NCBI RefSeq assembly: GCF_011759385.1
Contig: NZ_JAARLY010000010.1
Coordinates: 117,462 to 181,461, forward strand
From: Oleiagrimonas sp. C23AA
GTDB taxonomy: Bacteria > Pseudomonadota > Gammaproteobacteria > Xanthomonadales > Rhodanobacteraceae
DNA: 64,000 nt
Direction: 5' to 3'
Shown here: in pieces, positions 52,967-63,962 of the stretch
Layout: each line of letters begins with the position of its first letter
Numbering within the stretch: the stretch's first letter is position 1
Notes under the pieces: model-generated
The model's database searches: none
The model's input: the letters and a program-made list of their open reading frames with translations, nothing else
Told to the model about the DNA's origin: nothing
Translations under genes and position numbers: made by a program

Positions 52967-53934
52967 AAGCGCTGCTCCTGAAAGTGCTGGGGCTGGTACT
53001 GGCCATCGGCGCGGGGGTGTATTTCGTGCTTTACGCTCACCGCGCGCTGGCGGGCAAGCACCTGTCCACCTTACTGAATGGCTCCACGCTGCTGGCGCTG
53101 CTCGGCCTGATCGCGCTGTACGCACTGCTGATTCCCACCACCGTGGTGGCCTGGAAGTGGTTGCTGCGAACCATGCAACAGAGCGCGGGTTATACCCGTC
53201 TGCTGGCGATCATGGCCACGACCCAGTTCGGCAAGTATCTGCCCGGCAATGTGGCACAGCATATCGGGCGGGTCGCGCTGGCACGGCAACTGGACATCCC
53301 GCTATCGGCGCTGTTGTTCTCGATGGCCTACGAGATGCTGCTGATGCTGGTCGCCTGCTCGCACGTCAGTGCCATCACCCTGCTATGGGCGCCCCCCGGC
53401 TCGATGGCCCATTGGAGCATCATGCAGTATCGGCTGCCGCTGTTCGTGGCCGTCACCCTGGGTGCCGCCGTCGCGCTGATGCTGGCGCCGCGCATCGCCG
53501 CCTGGCTGGCGCGCTATCGCGCCAGAAAGCGTGGCGATGCCGATTACACAGCACCACAGCTCAGGCTCACCCCCGCTGCCGTACTGGGGTGCTATCTCAT
53601 ATACGCACTCAATTTCTGCCTGGTCGGCATCGGCCTGTGGCTGGTAGCTCATGCGCTGCTTGATGGCACCGCGCCGACACCAAGCCTGGTCTTTCTGACC
53701 GGCGCCTTTGCCAGCAGCTGGATTCTGGGCTTTCTCGCCCCAGGCGCCCCGGCCGGACTGGGTGTACGCGAGGCCATCCTCAGTGCCTGGCTGGCGGACA
53801 GGCTGCCGCCGGCGCAGATTGTACTTCTGGTGGTCGCGCTGCGCATTGCAACGACGACCGGCGACCTGCTCAATTTCACCTGGGGCAGCGCCCTGATGGC
53901 GCGGCTTCGGTTACGTGAGCACGCGACCAACTGA
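52963..53934 (+). CDS. Lysylphosphatidylglycerol-synthase-TM/flippase-like membrane protein
   Basis: A 323-residue polytopic protein with about eight helices of the UPF0104/LPG-synthase TM family (AglD-like). Family markers are FGKYLPGNVAQHIGRVALARQL, a conserved PG-x-R-type block, and LGFLAPGAPAGLGVREAILS. Members are thought to move or help move lipid-linked sugars. Overlaps the methyltransferase start-stop by four bases, so the three genes 51010-53934 form one unit. Confidence 0.82.
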   Translation: MKALLLKVLGLVLAIGAGVYFVLYAHRALAGKHLSTLLNGSTLLALLGLIALYALLIPTTVVAWKWLLRTMQQSAGYTRLLAIMATTQFGKYLPGNVAQHIGRVALARQLDIPLSALLFSMAYEMLLMLVACSHVSAITLLWAPPGSMAHWSIMQYRLPLFVAVTLGAAVALMLAPRIAAWLARYRARKRGDADYTAPQLRLTPAAVLGCYLIYALNFCLVGIGLWLVAHALLDGTAPTPSLVFLTGAFASSWILGFLAPGAPAGLGVREAILSAWLADRLPPAQIVLLVVALRIATTTGDLLNFTWGSALMARLRLREHATN

Positions 53935-53989
53935 TAGTCTTCGGCGGTTACACCGGCCGCCACCGATGCTAGAAAGGAAGCCCGAGCCT

Positions 53990-55945
<1,956 letters not shown>

Positions 55946-55962
55946 TCAAGAAAAGGAACCTC

Positions 55963-56919
55963 ATGAAGCTGATCATCCAGATTCCCTGCCTCAACGAATC
56001 GGAGACTTTGGCCATCGCACTGGCCGATCTGCCACGGACGGTGGAAGGCTTCGACACGGTCGAATATCTGATCATCGATGATGGCTCCACCGACAATACC
56101 GCCGACGTGGCCCGTGCCAATGGCGTGCACCATGTCGTGCGCCACCCGGTCAATCGCGGCCTGGCAGTTGGCTTCATGACCGGTATCGAGGCCTGCCTGA
56201 AGCTGGGTGCCGATGTCATCGTCAATACCGACGCCGACAACCAGTACTGCGGCGCGGATATTCCGGCGCTCACCGTGCCGGTACTCAAGGGCGAAGCCGA
56301 CATCGCCATCGGCGCGCGGCCCATTGACCAGACCGAGCACTTCTCGTGGGTCAAGAAGAAGCTGCAGCGACTTGGCAGCTGGGCGGTGCGCGTGGCCAGT
56401 GGTACCGACGTGGTCGATGCTCCCAGCGGCTTTCGCGCGATGTCGCGCGAGGCGGCCATGCGCCTGAATGTATTCAGCGCCTACACCTACACCCTGGAAA
56501 CCATCATCCAGGCCGGTCAAAGCAACCTGCGCATCGTCTCGGTACCGGTACGCACCAATGGCGACCTGCGCCCTTCACGCCTGGTCAAGAGCATTTCCAG
56601 CTATGTGAAACGCTCGCTCGGCACCATTTTCCGCGTTTTCGTGATCTACCGTCCGCTGACGCTTTTTTCCTGGATCGGCTCACTGTTCCTGCTGATCGGA
56701 CTGATCACCGGCGGACGATTCCTGTACTACTTCTTCAGCGAGGGCGGCGAAGGTCATGTGCAGTCGGTGATCCTGGCCTCGCTGTGCATCACCCTGGCGA
56801 TGATCATGTACATGATGGGCCTGGTGGCCGACCTGATCGCCACCAACCGCAAGCTGTTGGAAAAGGTCAACGTGAGGCTTAAGGCGCAGGCGCTGGATAC
56901 GCACAAAAACGATTCCTGA
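55963..56919 (+). CDS. GT2 glycosyltransferase with C-terminal membrane helices
   Basis: A 318-residue polyprenyl-phosphate type GT2: IQIPCLNESETLAIALADLP, YLIIDDGSTDNTADVARANG, NRGLAVGFMTGIEACLKLGADVIVNTDADNQY (DxD), VVDAPSGFRAMSREAAMRL, ETIIQAGQSNLRIVSVPV, then two membrane helices (about 232-258 and 268-290). Similar to dolichol/undecaprenyl-phosphate mannosyl transferases. AAAAGGAA precedes the ATG; lies 17 bases after acetoacetyl-CoA synthetase. Confidence 0.87.
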   Translation: MKLIIQIPCLNESETLAIALADLPRTVEGFDTVEYLIIDDGSTDNTADVARANGVHHVVRHPVNRGLAVGFMTGIEACLKLGADVIVNTDADNQYCGADIPALTVPVLKGEADIAIGARPIDQTEHFSWVKKKLQRLGSWAVRVASGTDVVDAPSGFRAMSREAAMRLNVFSAYTYTLETIIQAGQSNLRIVSVPVRTNGDLRPSRLVKSISSYVKRSLGTIFRVFVIYRPLTLFSWIGSLFLLIGLITGGRFLYYFFSEGGEGHVQSVILASLCITLAMIMYMMGLVADLIATNRKLLEKVNVRLKAQALDTHKNDS

Positions 56920-56992
56920 CCGAGACGTTTCGCGTTTCCTGCCACGCGCTCGCTCCACCGATACGACCTTTCCCTAGCACAACGGAATAGGC

Positions 56993-58417
56993 ATGCCTGT
57001 TAGAAGCATACGCTCCACGCCCGGCAACATTGCCCTGAATTTCCTCGTCATTGCCATAGGTGGGCTGCTATTGATATGGCCCGCACTGCGCAATCAATTT
57101 CCACTGGTATTCGGCGACACAGGCACCTACCTGGTCTGCTACGAAGGCAGTCTGACCTCTATCCTGCTACCGCATGTGGATCGTCCCGACTGGTATGGCG
57201 GACTGCTTGCCTTGTTCTCGGCCAATCGCTGGCCATGGGGTGTAGTCATCGCACAGGGCCTGATCGGAGCGGCGCTGCTGCGCGCGCTGGTGTATGCCGT
57301 GGGACTGCGCCGCCCCATCCTGTTCGCGCTGTTGGCCTGCCTGGCGTGCGCCATCGCCACGCCGCTGCCGCTGTTGATCAGTACCCTGATGCCAGACGTC
57401 TGGCTTGCCTTTGGCTTTCTGGCCGGCACGGCACTGTGCTGCCGACGCACCAGTTTCTGGCCCGGTATGGCGCTGCTGTTCGTGGTGTTCGTGGCTGCTT
57501 TGGTGGGCACCTCGCACGCGGTCATTCTGGCCGGCACGTTTTTCGGACTGGCGCTGTGCCGAGTGGTGATGCCGCTGGATCTGCGTCGCCCCGTACTGGT
57601 CATGGGCGCCTGCGTGGCAGCCGTACTGGTGCTGTGCCTGGGCAACTACAAAGCGTATGGCCACTTCAGGCCCTTGGAGGGGTCGCAGATGTTCATGTTT
57701 GCGCGCTTCATACAGAACGGCAGCGTGCGGAAAGTATTACCTGAGTACTGCGCCAAGCCAGATCACGCCTCACATTCGGTGTGCCAAAACAAAGCCCAGC
57801 TCATGCGCACCAAAGAAGGGTGGGAAATTCTCTGGAGCCCGCTCGCCAAAAAACTGGATGTCTGGAACGATCCATACGGTGATATCCGGAAAATCAACCG
57901 CACCATCGAGCGCCAGCAGTGGAAGCCTTTTTTGATCAAGTCAGTAGTCAACTCGGCACGCCTGTTCGCCTGGCAGTCTGATACCGACCTGCGCAAGTTC
58001 TACCGTGGGCCGTTTCGCGAAGGCTCCGCACCCTACTACCACATAAAGCACAAATATTCGCCACGCGTATTCAAGGCCTTCAAAAGCGCACTGCAACAGT
58101 CAAATGATGTCAGCTCGCCACTGGTATCGGTGTGGCTGTGGCTGTGCTGGATCAGCGCCGTTGGTGGCCTGATCTATAGCGTCTGGCTTTTGGTACGCGG
58201 CTGGTTCTTCAAAGCCGTTGAGGCTGATGTGTGCATGCTAGCGGCGCTAGCGCTGGGCGCCAGTCTTGGCAATGCAATTGTCAGTGCCAGCCTGTCTGGC
58301 GTCGTTCTTCGATACGAGGCACGCACAAGTGCCATTGTCCTGCCGCTGATGGCAGCCTGCGCGCTACTGCAGTATTCACGCAGGCGAACTCGCCATACCA
58401 TCGCGCCTGTCGAATAA
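56993..58417 (+). CDS. Polytopic membrane protein, possible GT-C-type enzyme
   Basis: A 474-residue protein with about ten helices. An early extracytoplasmic loop contains FGDTGTYLV and a periplasmic domain of about 150 residues lies between helices (FRPLEGSQMFMFARFIQNGSV ... FYRGPFREGSAPYYHIKHKYSP). Acidic residues in the first loop, as in GT-C glycosyltransferases, and the neighbouring GT2 are the only hints at function; I do not recognise a named family. More AT-rich in its second half than its neighbours. Followed at 20 bases by the hydrolase gene. Confidence 0.7.
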   Translation: MPVRSIRSTPGNIALNFLVIAIGGLLLIWPALRNQFPLVFGDTGTYLVCYEGSLTSILLPHVDRPDWYGGLLALFSANRWPWGVVIAQGLIGAALLRALVYAVGLRRPILFALLACLACAIATPLPLLISTLMPDVWLAFGFLAGTALCCRRTSFWPGMALLFVVFVAALVGTSHAVILAGTFFGLALCRVVMPLDLRRPVLVMGACVAAVLVLCLGNYKAYGHFRPLEGSQMFMFARFIQNGSVRKVLPEYCAKPDHASHSVCQNKAQLMRTKEGWEILWSPLAKKLDVWNDPYGDIRKINRTIERQQWKPFLIKSVVNSARLFAWQSDTDLRKFYRGPFREGSAPYYHIKHKYSPRVFKAFKSALQQSNDVSSPLVSVWLWLCWISAVGGLIYSVWLLVRGWFFKAVEADVCMLAALALGASLGNAIVSASLSGVVLRYEARTSAIVLPLMAACALLQYSRRRTRHTIAPVE

Positions 58418-58436
58418 ACATCGGTGTCGGTTTCCC

Positions 58437-59123
58437 ATGAACTCACTCGTTGACAGCCAGGAGGCTGTCGAACAACTACTGGCGCCAGAAAGTCGGCAGC
58501 TGTATGTGTTCTTTGGCGGCATGGCCGCAGGCATCGTGATACCACCGTTCGAGTTCTACAACAGCGCAAAAATTCTTGAGCACAACAAGATGTTTGTGCG
58601 TGATTTCGCCCAATCGTGGTACCACACGGGACTTCCCGGTATCAGCCAAGATATCCCCGGTACCGTCGCGTATCTGCGTAGGACCATCGACGCATTGGCC
58701 CCGGAACGCACCTACTTTGTCGGCAATTCGATGGGTGGTTTCGCTGCCATGCTGTTCGCCGGTCTCACCGGAGTCGGCGAGGTAATTGCCTTCGCCCCGC
58801 AGACCTTCATCTCCCCGTGGCTGCGCTGGCGGCATGGTGACCGGCGCTGGAGGGGGCGCATTGCGCGCACCTATCGTCGAAGCATGTTCAAGCCACGTGT
58901 GTGGGATTTGAAACCGCTTCTGGAAAAGCAGGCCGATCCACGACCTGTTTCGCTGTTTGTCTCAACAGATGATGAGCTGGACCACATTCATGCGACCCAC
59001 CTGGCCGATACGCCAGGGGTGCAGATATTCGCGCGGCAGGGCGGCGGTCACGACATAGTAAGGACGCTGCGCGACTCCGGTGAGCTGCCCGCCATCATGG
59101 CAGGGCGGTACCGCAGCGCTTGA
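58437..59123 (+). CDS. Alpha/beta-hydrolase-like protein
   Basis: A 228-residue protein with an alpha/beta-hydrolase core: LYVFFGGMAAGI (oxyanion region), nucleophile elbow YFVGNSMGGFAAMLFAGL, VIAFAPQTFISPW, a possible acid in FVSTDDELDHIHA, and His in GGGHDIVRTL. No signal peptide. Similar small proteins occur in capsule and exopolysaccharide loci. Substrate unknown. Last plus-strand gene of the glycan run. Confidence 0.75.
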   Translation: MNSLVDSQEAVEQLLAPESRQLYVFFGGMAAGIVIPPFEFYNSAKILEHNKMFVRDFAQSWYHTGLPGISQDIPGTVAYLRRTIDALAPERTYFVGNSMGGFAAMLFAGLTGVGEVIAFAPQTFISPWLRWRHGDRRWRGRIARTYRRSMFKPRVWDLKPLLEKQADPRPVSLFVSTDDELDHIHATHLADTPGVQIFARQGGGHDIVRTLRDSGELPAIMAGRYRSA

Positions 59124-59162
59124 ACAATCAGCCACCGCAAACGAGGCGCTTGAGCCAACCGT

Positions 59163-60935
59163 TTAAAGGTCGTGGTAACCAAACGCCTCGGCGACACCTG
59201 CACACAACGTACGGATGGCTTTCCAGTCATCGGTATCCAGTGCCTGGCGCCGGCTGGTTCGCGGGCTGGAGGCAACCAATGGTTGCGCGCGCCGCCCCGC
59301 CTGCCCGGTAAAGGAGCCGAGAAGACGCTGCAGACTTGCTTCGGGCTGGCTAACCAGATCTTCGTAGCGAACCACCGCTATGCCATGACGGCAACGCAGC
59401 AGCTCGCTGGCCAAGCACTGCCACCAGGCCGCGCGACGATACGCCGGATGCTCGATGGCAGCTACCGCCTGCAATGCCATGCGCAGGTGCTCAGGCAGAT
59501 AGGGGTCGTCCAGTCCGCCGACAGGCAATGCAGTGGGGTCGCCTGCCTTCAGGTGCGCGAACGTCTGCTTCCATGATGCCAACGTATCGGCCGGGTGCCG
59601 AATGCAAGCGACAATGCGTGCATCAGGCATGGTATGCAGCAGGCCGTCCAGCCGTGCCATGTAGGCCAGTGTATTTTTGGTAGCCAGTACGAAATCCGAA
59701 CCGCTCACCATGGGGTGGTAGCCTCGGACCACTTCTTGTACCGCGGTGTCTTCGGTCAGTCGCCCCTGGGCATCGAGCTTGTTTTCCACTGCGTCCCCTG
59801 CGCGAATGGCCGCGCGAAGCTCGGCATGCAGCAGCGGTACCGACCATGGCTCGGCACCGCGACGCAGGCCGTCAAACAGCACCGAGGGCTCATTGATGAC
59901 GGCAAGGTTGTCCAAAGCATCCAGGCTCTGGCACAGGTAGCTGGTACCGCTGCGCGGAATACCGGTAATGATCATTTCCGGGTTCTTGCATCCGGCGCTG
60001 TGCTTTCGCCGCCATGGCCAGCGGCCCGCCGCAGCTGTGCGCCGGTGCTTTATCAGCGCATTTACACGTGCCCAGGATGCATCTGCCTTGAGCACGTCAC
60101 CCAACCATGGAAACAGTACTGTCAGCTCTCGCACTTTGCCCAGCATCTGCTCACTGGCCGCCACCGCGTGGGGAATGTGGTAGTGAATCAGCGCCGGGCT
60201 ACCCTGAACCGGCTTGATGTGCGCCGGATAATTCCAATGCTCGCCCAGGCAACGAGTTTCCAGGCCGAGGGAAGCCACGGCAAGAGGAAGGCCAATTTGA
60301 TCCAGCCAAGGCCGCTTGGGCTGAATATCGTCCATGGCATCAATACGGCGACAGATGTCCGCCCATGAGTGCGCCAGCTCCCCGGCCCGCGTGCTGGCCA
60401 CCATGCCGGCGTTGAAATACGGATACATCACGCCTTGGCTGTAAGTGCTGACCACCCTGGCCGTCGGCAGCGGAAGATCGAACCGGCTATAGAGCGTGCG
60501 CCAAAGCGCATCGCTGCCAAAGGTGGCAAGGTCAGCCGGCTTGGCCGCGAAGGGCTGCATGCCCAACACGGAAAAATCCACTGGCTGCATGCATAGCATG
60601 TCGGTATCAAGAAACACACGCAGACCCGCAGGCTCGCCGGCTCCCAGCGCCGCCAGTTTGTTGCCGATACGGTAAGCCTCATCAAGCGGGTTGCTAATCG
60701 GCTCCAGCTCGACGTTAAGCGTCTGCAGGCACTTGATGGTCTGGTCCTGCACCGTCCCCGGAACGGCAGCCACCAAGCGTAATGTCGGGTGCGCGGCCCG
60801 AAGCGACGCCGCCAACAGCAGGGCCTGGGGTTCCAGGCGGCCGGCATCACACACAAAACTGATGCTCACTTCCCCTGCATCGCCCTTCGCGTTGGCCGGG
60901 ATATCCAAAACAGAACTCAAGCGCGGGCTCCCCAT
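59163..60935 (-). CDS. Glycosyltransferase-sulfotransferase fusion protein
   Basis: A 590-residue two-domain protein. Residues about 22-290 resemble a GT8-like or nucleotide-diphospho-sugar transferase domain with LRVFLDTDMLCMQP (DxD at about 110-112), TYSQGVMYPYFNAGMV and a late LIHYH. Residues about 318-590 form a PAPS-dependent sulfotransferase: 5' phosphosulfate loop EMIITGIPRSGTSYLCQSLD (about 325-334), 3' phosphate motif IVACIRHPADTLASWKQTF (about 446), and VVRYEDLVSQPEASLQRLL. Suggests that one polypeptide adds a sugar and sulfates a glycan. Start 60935 (MGSPRLSSV) is the best fit; the frame is open back to 61172 through a terminator and is not credible there. Convergent with the glycan run. 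Confidence 0.82.
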   Translation of the reverse strand: MGSPRLSSVLDIPANAKGDAGEVSISFVCDAGRLEPQALLLAASLRAAHPTLRLVAAVPGTVQDQTIKCLQTLNVELEPISNPLDEAYRIGNKLAALGAGEPAGLRVFLDTDMLCMQPVDFSVLGMQPFAAKPADLATFGSDALWRTLYSRFDLPLPTARVVSTYSQGVMYPYFNAGMVASTRAGELAHSWADICRRIDAMDDIQPKRPWLDQIGLPLAVASLGLETRCLGEHWNYPAHIKPVQGSPALIHYHIPHAVAASEQMLGKVRELTVLFPWLGDVLKADASWARVNALIKHRRTAAAGRWPWRRKHSAGCKNPEMIITGIPRSGTSYLCQSLDALDNLAVINEPSVLFDGLRRGAEPWSVPLLHAELRAAIRAGDAVENKLDAQGRLTEDTAVQEVVRGYHPMVSGSDFVLATKNTLAYMARLDGLLHTMPDARIVACIRHPADTLASWKQTFAHLKAGDPTALPVGGLDDPYLPEHLRMALQAVAAIEHPAYRRAAWWQCLASELLRCRHGIAVVRYEDLVSQPEASLQRLLGSFTGQAGRRAQPLVASSPRTSRRQALDTDDWKAIRTLCAGVAEAFGYHDL

Positions 60936-61007
60936 GCAATCGCCATCAAAGAACGGCCATTCTAGCTGAGTGGCACCGCAGTGACGGTGACCTGGCGCCA
61001 CCGTAGC

Positions 61008-61032
61008 AAAAAGGGCCACTGGGGCCCTTTTT
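61008..61032. terminator. Terminator downstream of the haemagglutinin-like gene
   Basis: AAAAAGGGCC (61008-61017) with GGCCCTTTTT (61023-61032), 5-base loop; lies 36 bases after the stop of the minus-strand exoprotein gene. Confidence 0.9.
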
Positions 61033-61068
61033 GCGCGTGCTGCAACACTGCCGCAGCGGTGTGCCTTG

Positions 61069-63723
61069 TCACCACCTGCTGCTGTCCACCGGGTGGGTGT
61101 GAAAGTCAGAGACTGGCAGTGTGCCGTAATCGATGCCTCCTGCGGCATTGCGCACCCCGCCATAGAAGGCACCCAACTGACCGGCGTAGCGGTGTGTCAG
61201 CGCATCGGTGGAGAAGTTGATCCACGCATTGGCGTTGGTGACCACCACGCCATCCATCGACAGCGGCAGCCCCGTCATGAAGTGAATGCCCGAGGCCCCC
61301 GCGGTATCTCCAGGCAACACATTGTTGAAATCACCCATCAAGCTGATGCCAGCGCTGGCAGACAACGTACCCGGCAAGGGCTCTGCATGCTCACCGCGGG
61401 CTATGGTGCCAAGATACACAAACCCGGGCCAGAAAAAGCCCATATTGCCACCCACCTTCACGTCACCTGTGGCCTGCAACACCAGGTGCGTGTTGGGTAG
61501 CGCCTGGGCCCCCGCCTGCACCGTCTGCCCGGCGTCCACATAGGCATTCACCACCTGCTGGTCCAGCGCCACGCTGCCATCCACCAACAGATTGACGCCG
61601 CTTTTTCCGTTGGAGGTGCCATGGGTTTCCCACGCCACCGGGTTCAGCGTCAATGCGAGAACTGCGTCCGGTGACGCCACGGTGATGGGAAGGTTGTTGT
61701 AGCGGAAGTTACTGGAATTGGTGTATTTGGCGTTTTTTAGCGCTCCGGTGAAATTGAACGTGAGCGCGGGGGAGTCTCCGGTCAGCACAATGGTGCCTTC
61801 GGGACCCGAAAATACATTGCTCACCGCGCTGGCGGCATCGGCGCCAAGCGTCACCGAGCCCCCTTTGATCACCCCTTGCAAAATCACATCCGGACGACCG
61901 CCATCGACCCCGGACAACTGCACAAGGCCATTACCCACCGCCTGCAGTACGGCACCGCGCGCAAGCCTTATGGCATAACCGGCATCCGCGCCGGCACCGG
62001 CGGTCACCGCCACATCGCCACCACTGGCGCTGGCCATAACCGCTACCGAGTGGCCCTTCAGTGTCATCGAGGCACGGGTTGCCAACGGCGTGGAGGTGGA
62101 AAGGGCGCCGCCGGCCTCAAGATCTACAGAACCAGTCAGCGGATGGTCCGCCGACAAGGCGGCCGCACTGCCCTGGGCACCTGTATAAACATGGCCCGCC
62201 AGGGAAAGGGCATCGTGTGCCAGCACTTGAAGGGTCATGCCCGCCGGGTTCAGGAAAAGTGAGCCGGTATTGCTGAAGCTGCCCAGACTGGTATTACCTT
62301 CCCCGTTGCGGAACCTGGAATCACTGTTGACAAATATTTGCAGCGAATCGTTCGATTGCACAGTGCCCATATTGTCAAACGCATAGTCGGCACCATCCGT
62401 ATAGCCAGGCCATGTGGTATCGGAGGTTATCTGGATATCGTCAACATTAGTGATATTGCCCTTGTTGATCAGGCTGCCGTTGCGCACCAGCAACGTGGCC
62501 GCATTGGCCCCACCGCCGGCTTGTGTCAGGGTCTTGCTGTTTTGCAGGTCACCGCCCGATACCAGCACGCTGTAACCATCGCCATTGAAACCATGGATGG
62601 TGATGCTTCCGCTATTGACAACACCGCCACTGAGCGTCATCAGCGAGTAACTGTCCAAGCTGCCGCTGTTGACCAGATCACCATCGGCTACCACCAGGTC
62701 AGCCGCCACACTCAACGTCCCGGTGTTGGTCAATGAGCCACGGCCTGTTATCGGCTTCACCACCAGTGAAGACCCACTGCCGGTGGTCTGGAACGTGCCG
62801 CTATTAAGCAGCGCTCCCATTCGCGTCAAACCGGCATGACTGAAGTCACCGCGGTTATCCAGCGTGCCCGTCACCCAGCCCACATCCAAGCTGCCGGTGT
62901 TCACCAGAGTATGGTCCACCATGGCCTTTTGCACGGTAAGGCTACCGCTGCTGCTGGCGTCACCGGCGGAGCTGAAGCTGCTCACACTCGCCGCGGTGCT
63001 GCCGGAAACATCAAGCTGTGCGGTGGCAGCGTCGCTGCCATCACCTTGAGCACGCCCCGCCAGCAATGTGAGCGAGGTCGCGTCAATGGCATCCAGCGAT
63101 ACGTTGACCGTGGCCCCACCGGAAACAAGCACGGTACCGGCGGTCAATGTGGCGCCCTGCGCTACCGTGACATCACCGCCCCCGCCTTGATAGACCAGAT
63201 GACCGCCACTGCCATCAAAATCAGCCTGGCGGTTATCGTCAAACACATGGCTGATCAGGCCAAGCTGGCCGCTCACGGTGAGGTTTGCGCCGGTGCCAAC
63301 CACCACACCATTACGGTTGGCCACGAACACATCCACATCGTTACCGCTGCCATGAAGCTGCCCCAGCAGCTGTGACACATGGCCGGAGGTATCGATATTG
63401 AGCACTGCATCGTGTGCACCAGCCGCGGTTGAACCGGCAAAAGTCAGCGATGCGTCACTTCCGATATTAAACCCGGCGGGACCACTGGCATTGATCGTGG
63501 CGGACTGGCCGCCCCAGACAATGACATTATCGGTACCACTGATGGACAGCGTCTGTTCGCCCTGGCTGGCGGCGCCAACCACCACGGGGCTTCCGCCCAC
63601 CTGCACACCCTGGCCCGGCAGCTGGCTGGCCGCGATATCCGAGGCGCAGGATGGAGCGCCATACCCTGCCAACATCAACCCCAGGGTGAGCGCGCTATAG
63701 GCGCCCCTACGAACATGCTTCAT
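61069..63723 (-). CDS. Filamentous-haemagglutinin-like exoprotein (TPS domain)
   Basis: An 884-residue secreted protein. A signal peptide (MKHVRRGAYSALTLGLMLAGYGAPSCA) is followed by a two-partner-secretion N-terminal domain (SISGTDNVIVWGGQSATINASGPAGFNIG ... VDVFVANRNGVVVGTGANLTVSGQLGLIS) and a long beta-helix with Asn/Ser/Gly ladder repeats (LVNTGSLDVG, LLNSGTFQTTG, LTNTGTLSVAADLVV, LVNSGSLDSYSL). It ends VSDFHTHPVDSSRW. Short for an adhesin of this type (often above 2000 residues), so it may bind a single partner or act as a compact exoprotein. No TpsB transporter is visible in the window. Start 63723 has AAAGGA upstream. Confidence 0.85.
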   Translation of the reverse strand: MKHVRRGAYSALTLGLMLAGYGAPSCASDIAASQLPGQGVQVGGSPVVVGAASQGEQTLSISGTDNVIVWGGQSATINASGPAGFNIGSDASLTFAGSTAAGAHDAVLNIDTSGHVSQLLGQLHGSGNDVDVFVANRNGVVVGTGANLTVSGQLGLISHVFDDNRQADFDGSGGHLVYQGGGGDVTVAQGATLTAGTVLVSGGATVNVSLDAIDATSLTLLAGRAQGDGSDAATAQLDVSGSTAASVSSFSSAGDASSSGSLTVQKAMVDHTLVNTGSLDVGWVTGTLDNRGDFSHAGLTRMGALLNSGTFQTTGSGSSLVVKPITGRGSLTNTGTLSVAADLVVADGDLVNSGSLDSYSLMTLSGGVVNSGSITIHGFNGDGYSVLVSGGDLQNSKTLTQAGGGANAATLLVRNGSLINKGNITNVDDIQITSDTTWPGYTDGADYAFDNMGTVQSNDSLQIFVNSDSRFRNGEGNTSLGSFSNTGSLFLNPAGMTLQVLAHDALSLAGHVYTGAQGSAAALSADHPLTGSVDLEAGGALSTSTPLATRASMTLKGHSVAVMASASGGDVAVTAGAGADAGYAIRLARGAVLQAVGNGLVQLSGVDGGRPDVILQGVIKGGSVTLGADAASAVSNVFSGPEGTIVLTGDSPALTFNFTGALKNAKYTNSSNFRYNNLPITVASPDAVLALTLNPVAWETHGTSNGKSGVNLLVDGSVALDQQVVNAYVDAGQTVQAGAQALPNTHLVLQATGDVKVGGNMGFFWPGFVYLGTIARGEHAEPLPGTLSASAGISLMGDFNNVLPGDTAGASGIHFMTGLPLSMDGVVVTNANAWINFSTDALTHRYAGQLGAFYGGVRNAAGGIDYGTLPVSDFHTHPVDSSRW

Positions 63724-63795
63724 GACCTGCATCCTTTCGTTGTTGAGTATTCCGTTAGCGTTGGACGCACTTTGGTACCAACGTTTTCTGAAATG

Positions 63796-63823
63796 AATAT
63801 AACGTGCATTCACCAAATTTGAA
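63796..63823 (-). promoter_or_regulatory. Possible promoter of the haemagglutinin-like gene
   Basis: Minus strand TTCAAA (63823-63818), 16-base spacer, TATATT (63801-63796, 5 of 6), in an AT-rich stretch. Leader of about 65 bases. Confidence 0.35.
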
Positions 63824-63885
63824 TATCACCCCTTAATGCCGATCTTCCGGTTGAGTTTCGCCACTGGCGCCGCTGCCACCCAGCC

Positions 63886-63915
63886 AAAAAGAAAGGGGCC
63901 GCAAGGGCCCCTTTC
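63886..63915 (-). terminator. Terminator of the gene entering from beyond base 64000
   Basis: GAAAGGGGC (63891-63899) pairs with GCCCCTTTC (63907-63915); on the minus strand TTTTT follows the stem. Confidence 0.88.
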
Positions 63916-63962
63916 TCCGATCGGGAGCAGCGCCTTGCAAAGGCGCCGTCCGTTTTCGCTTC

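Noticed and set aside
57394..57401. A perfect single MetJ box AGACGTCT.
   Set aside because: It lies inside the coding sequence of the polytopic protein without a second adjacent box or a promoter; MetJ needs tandem boxes.
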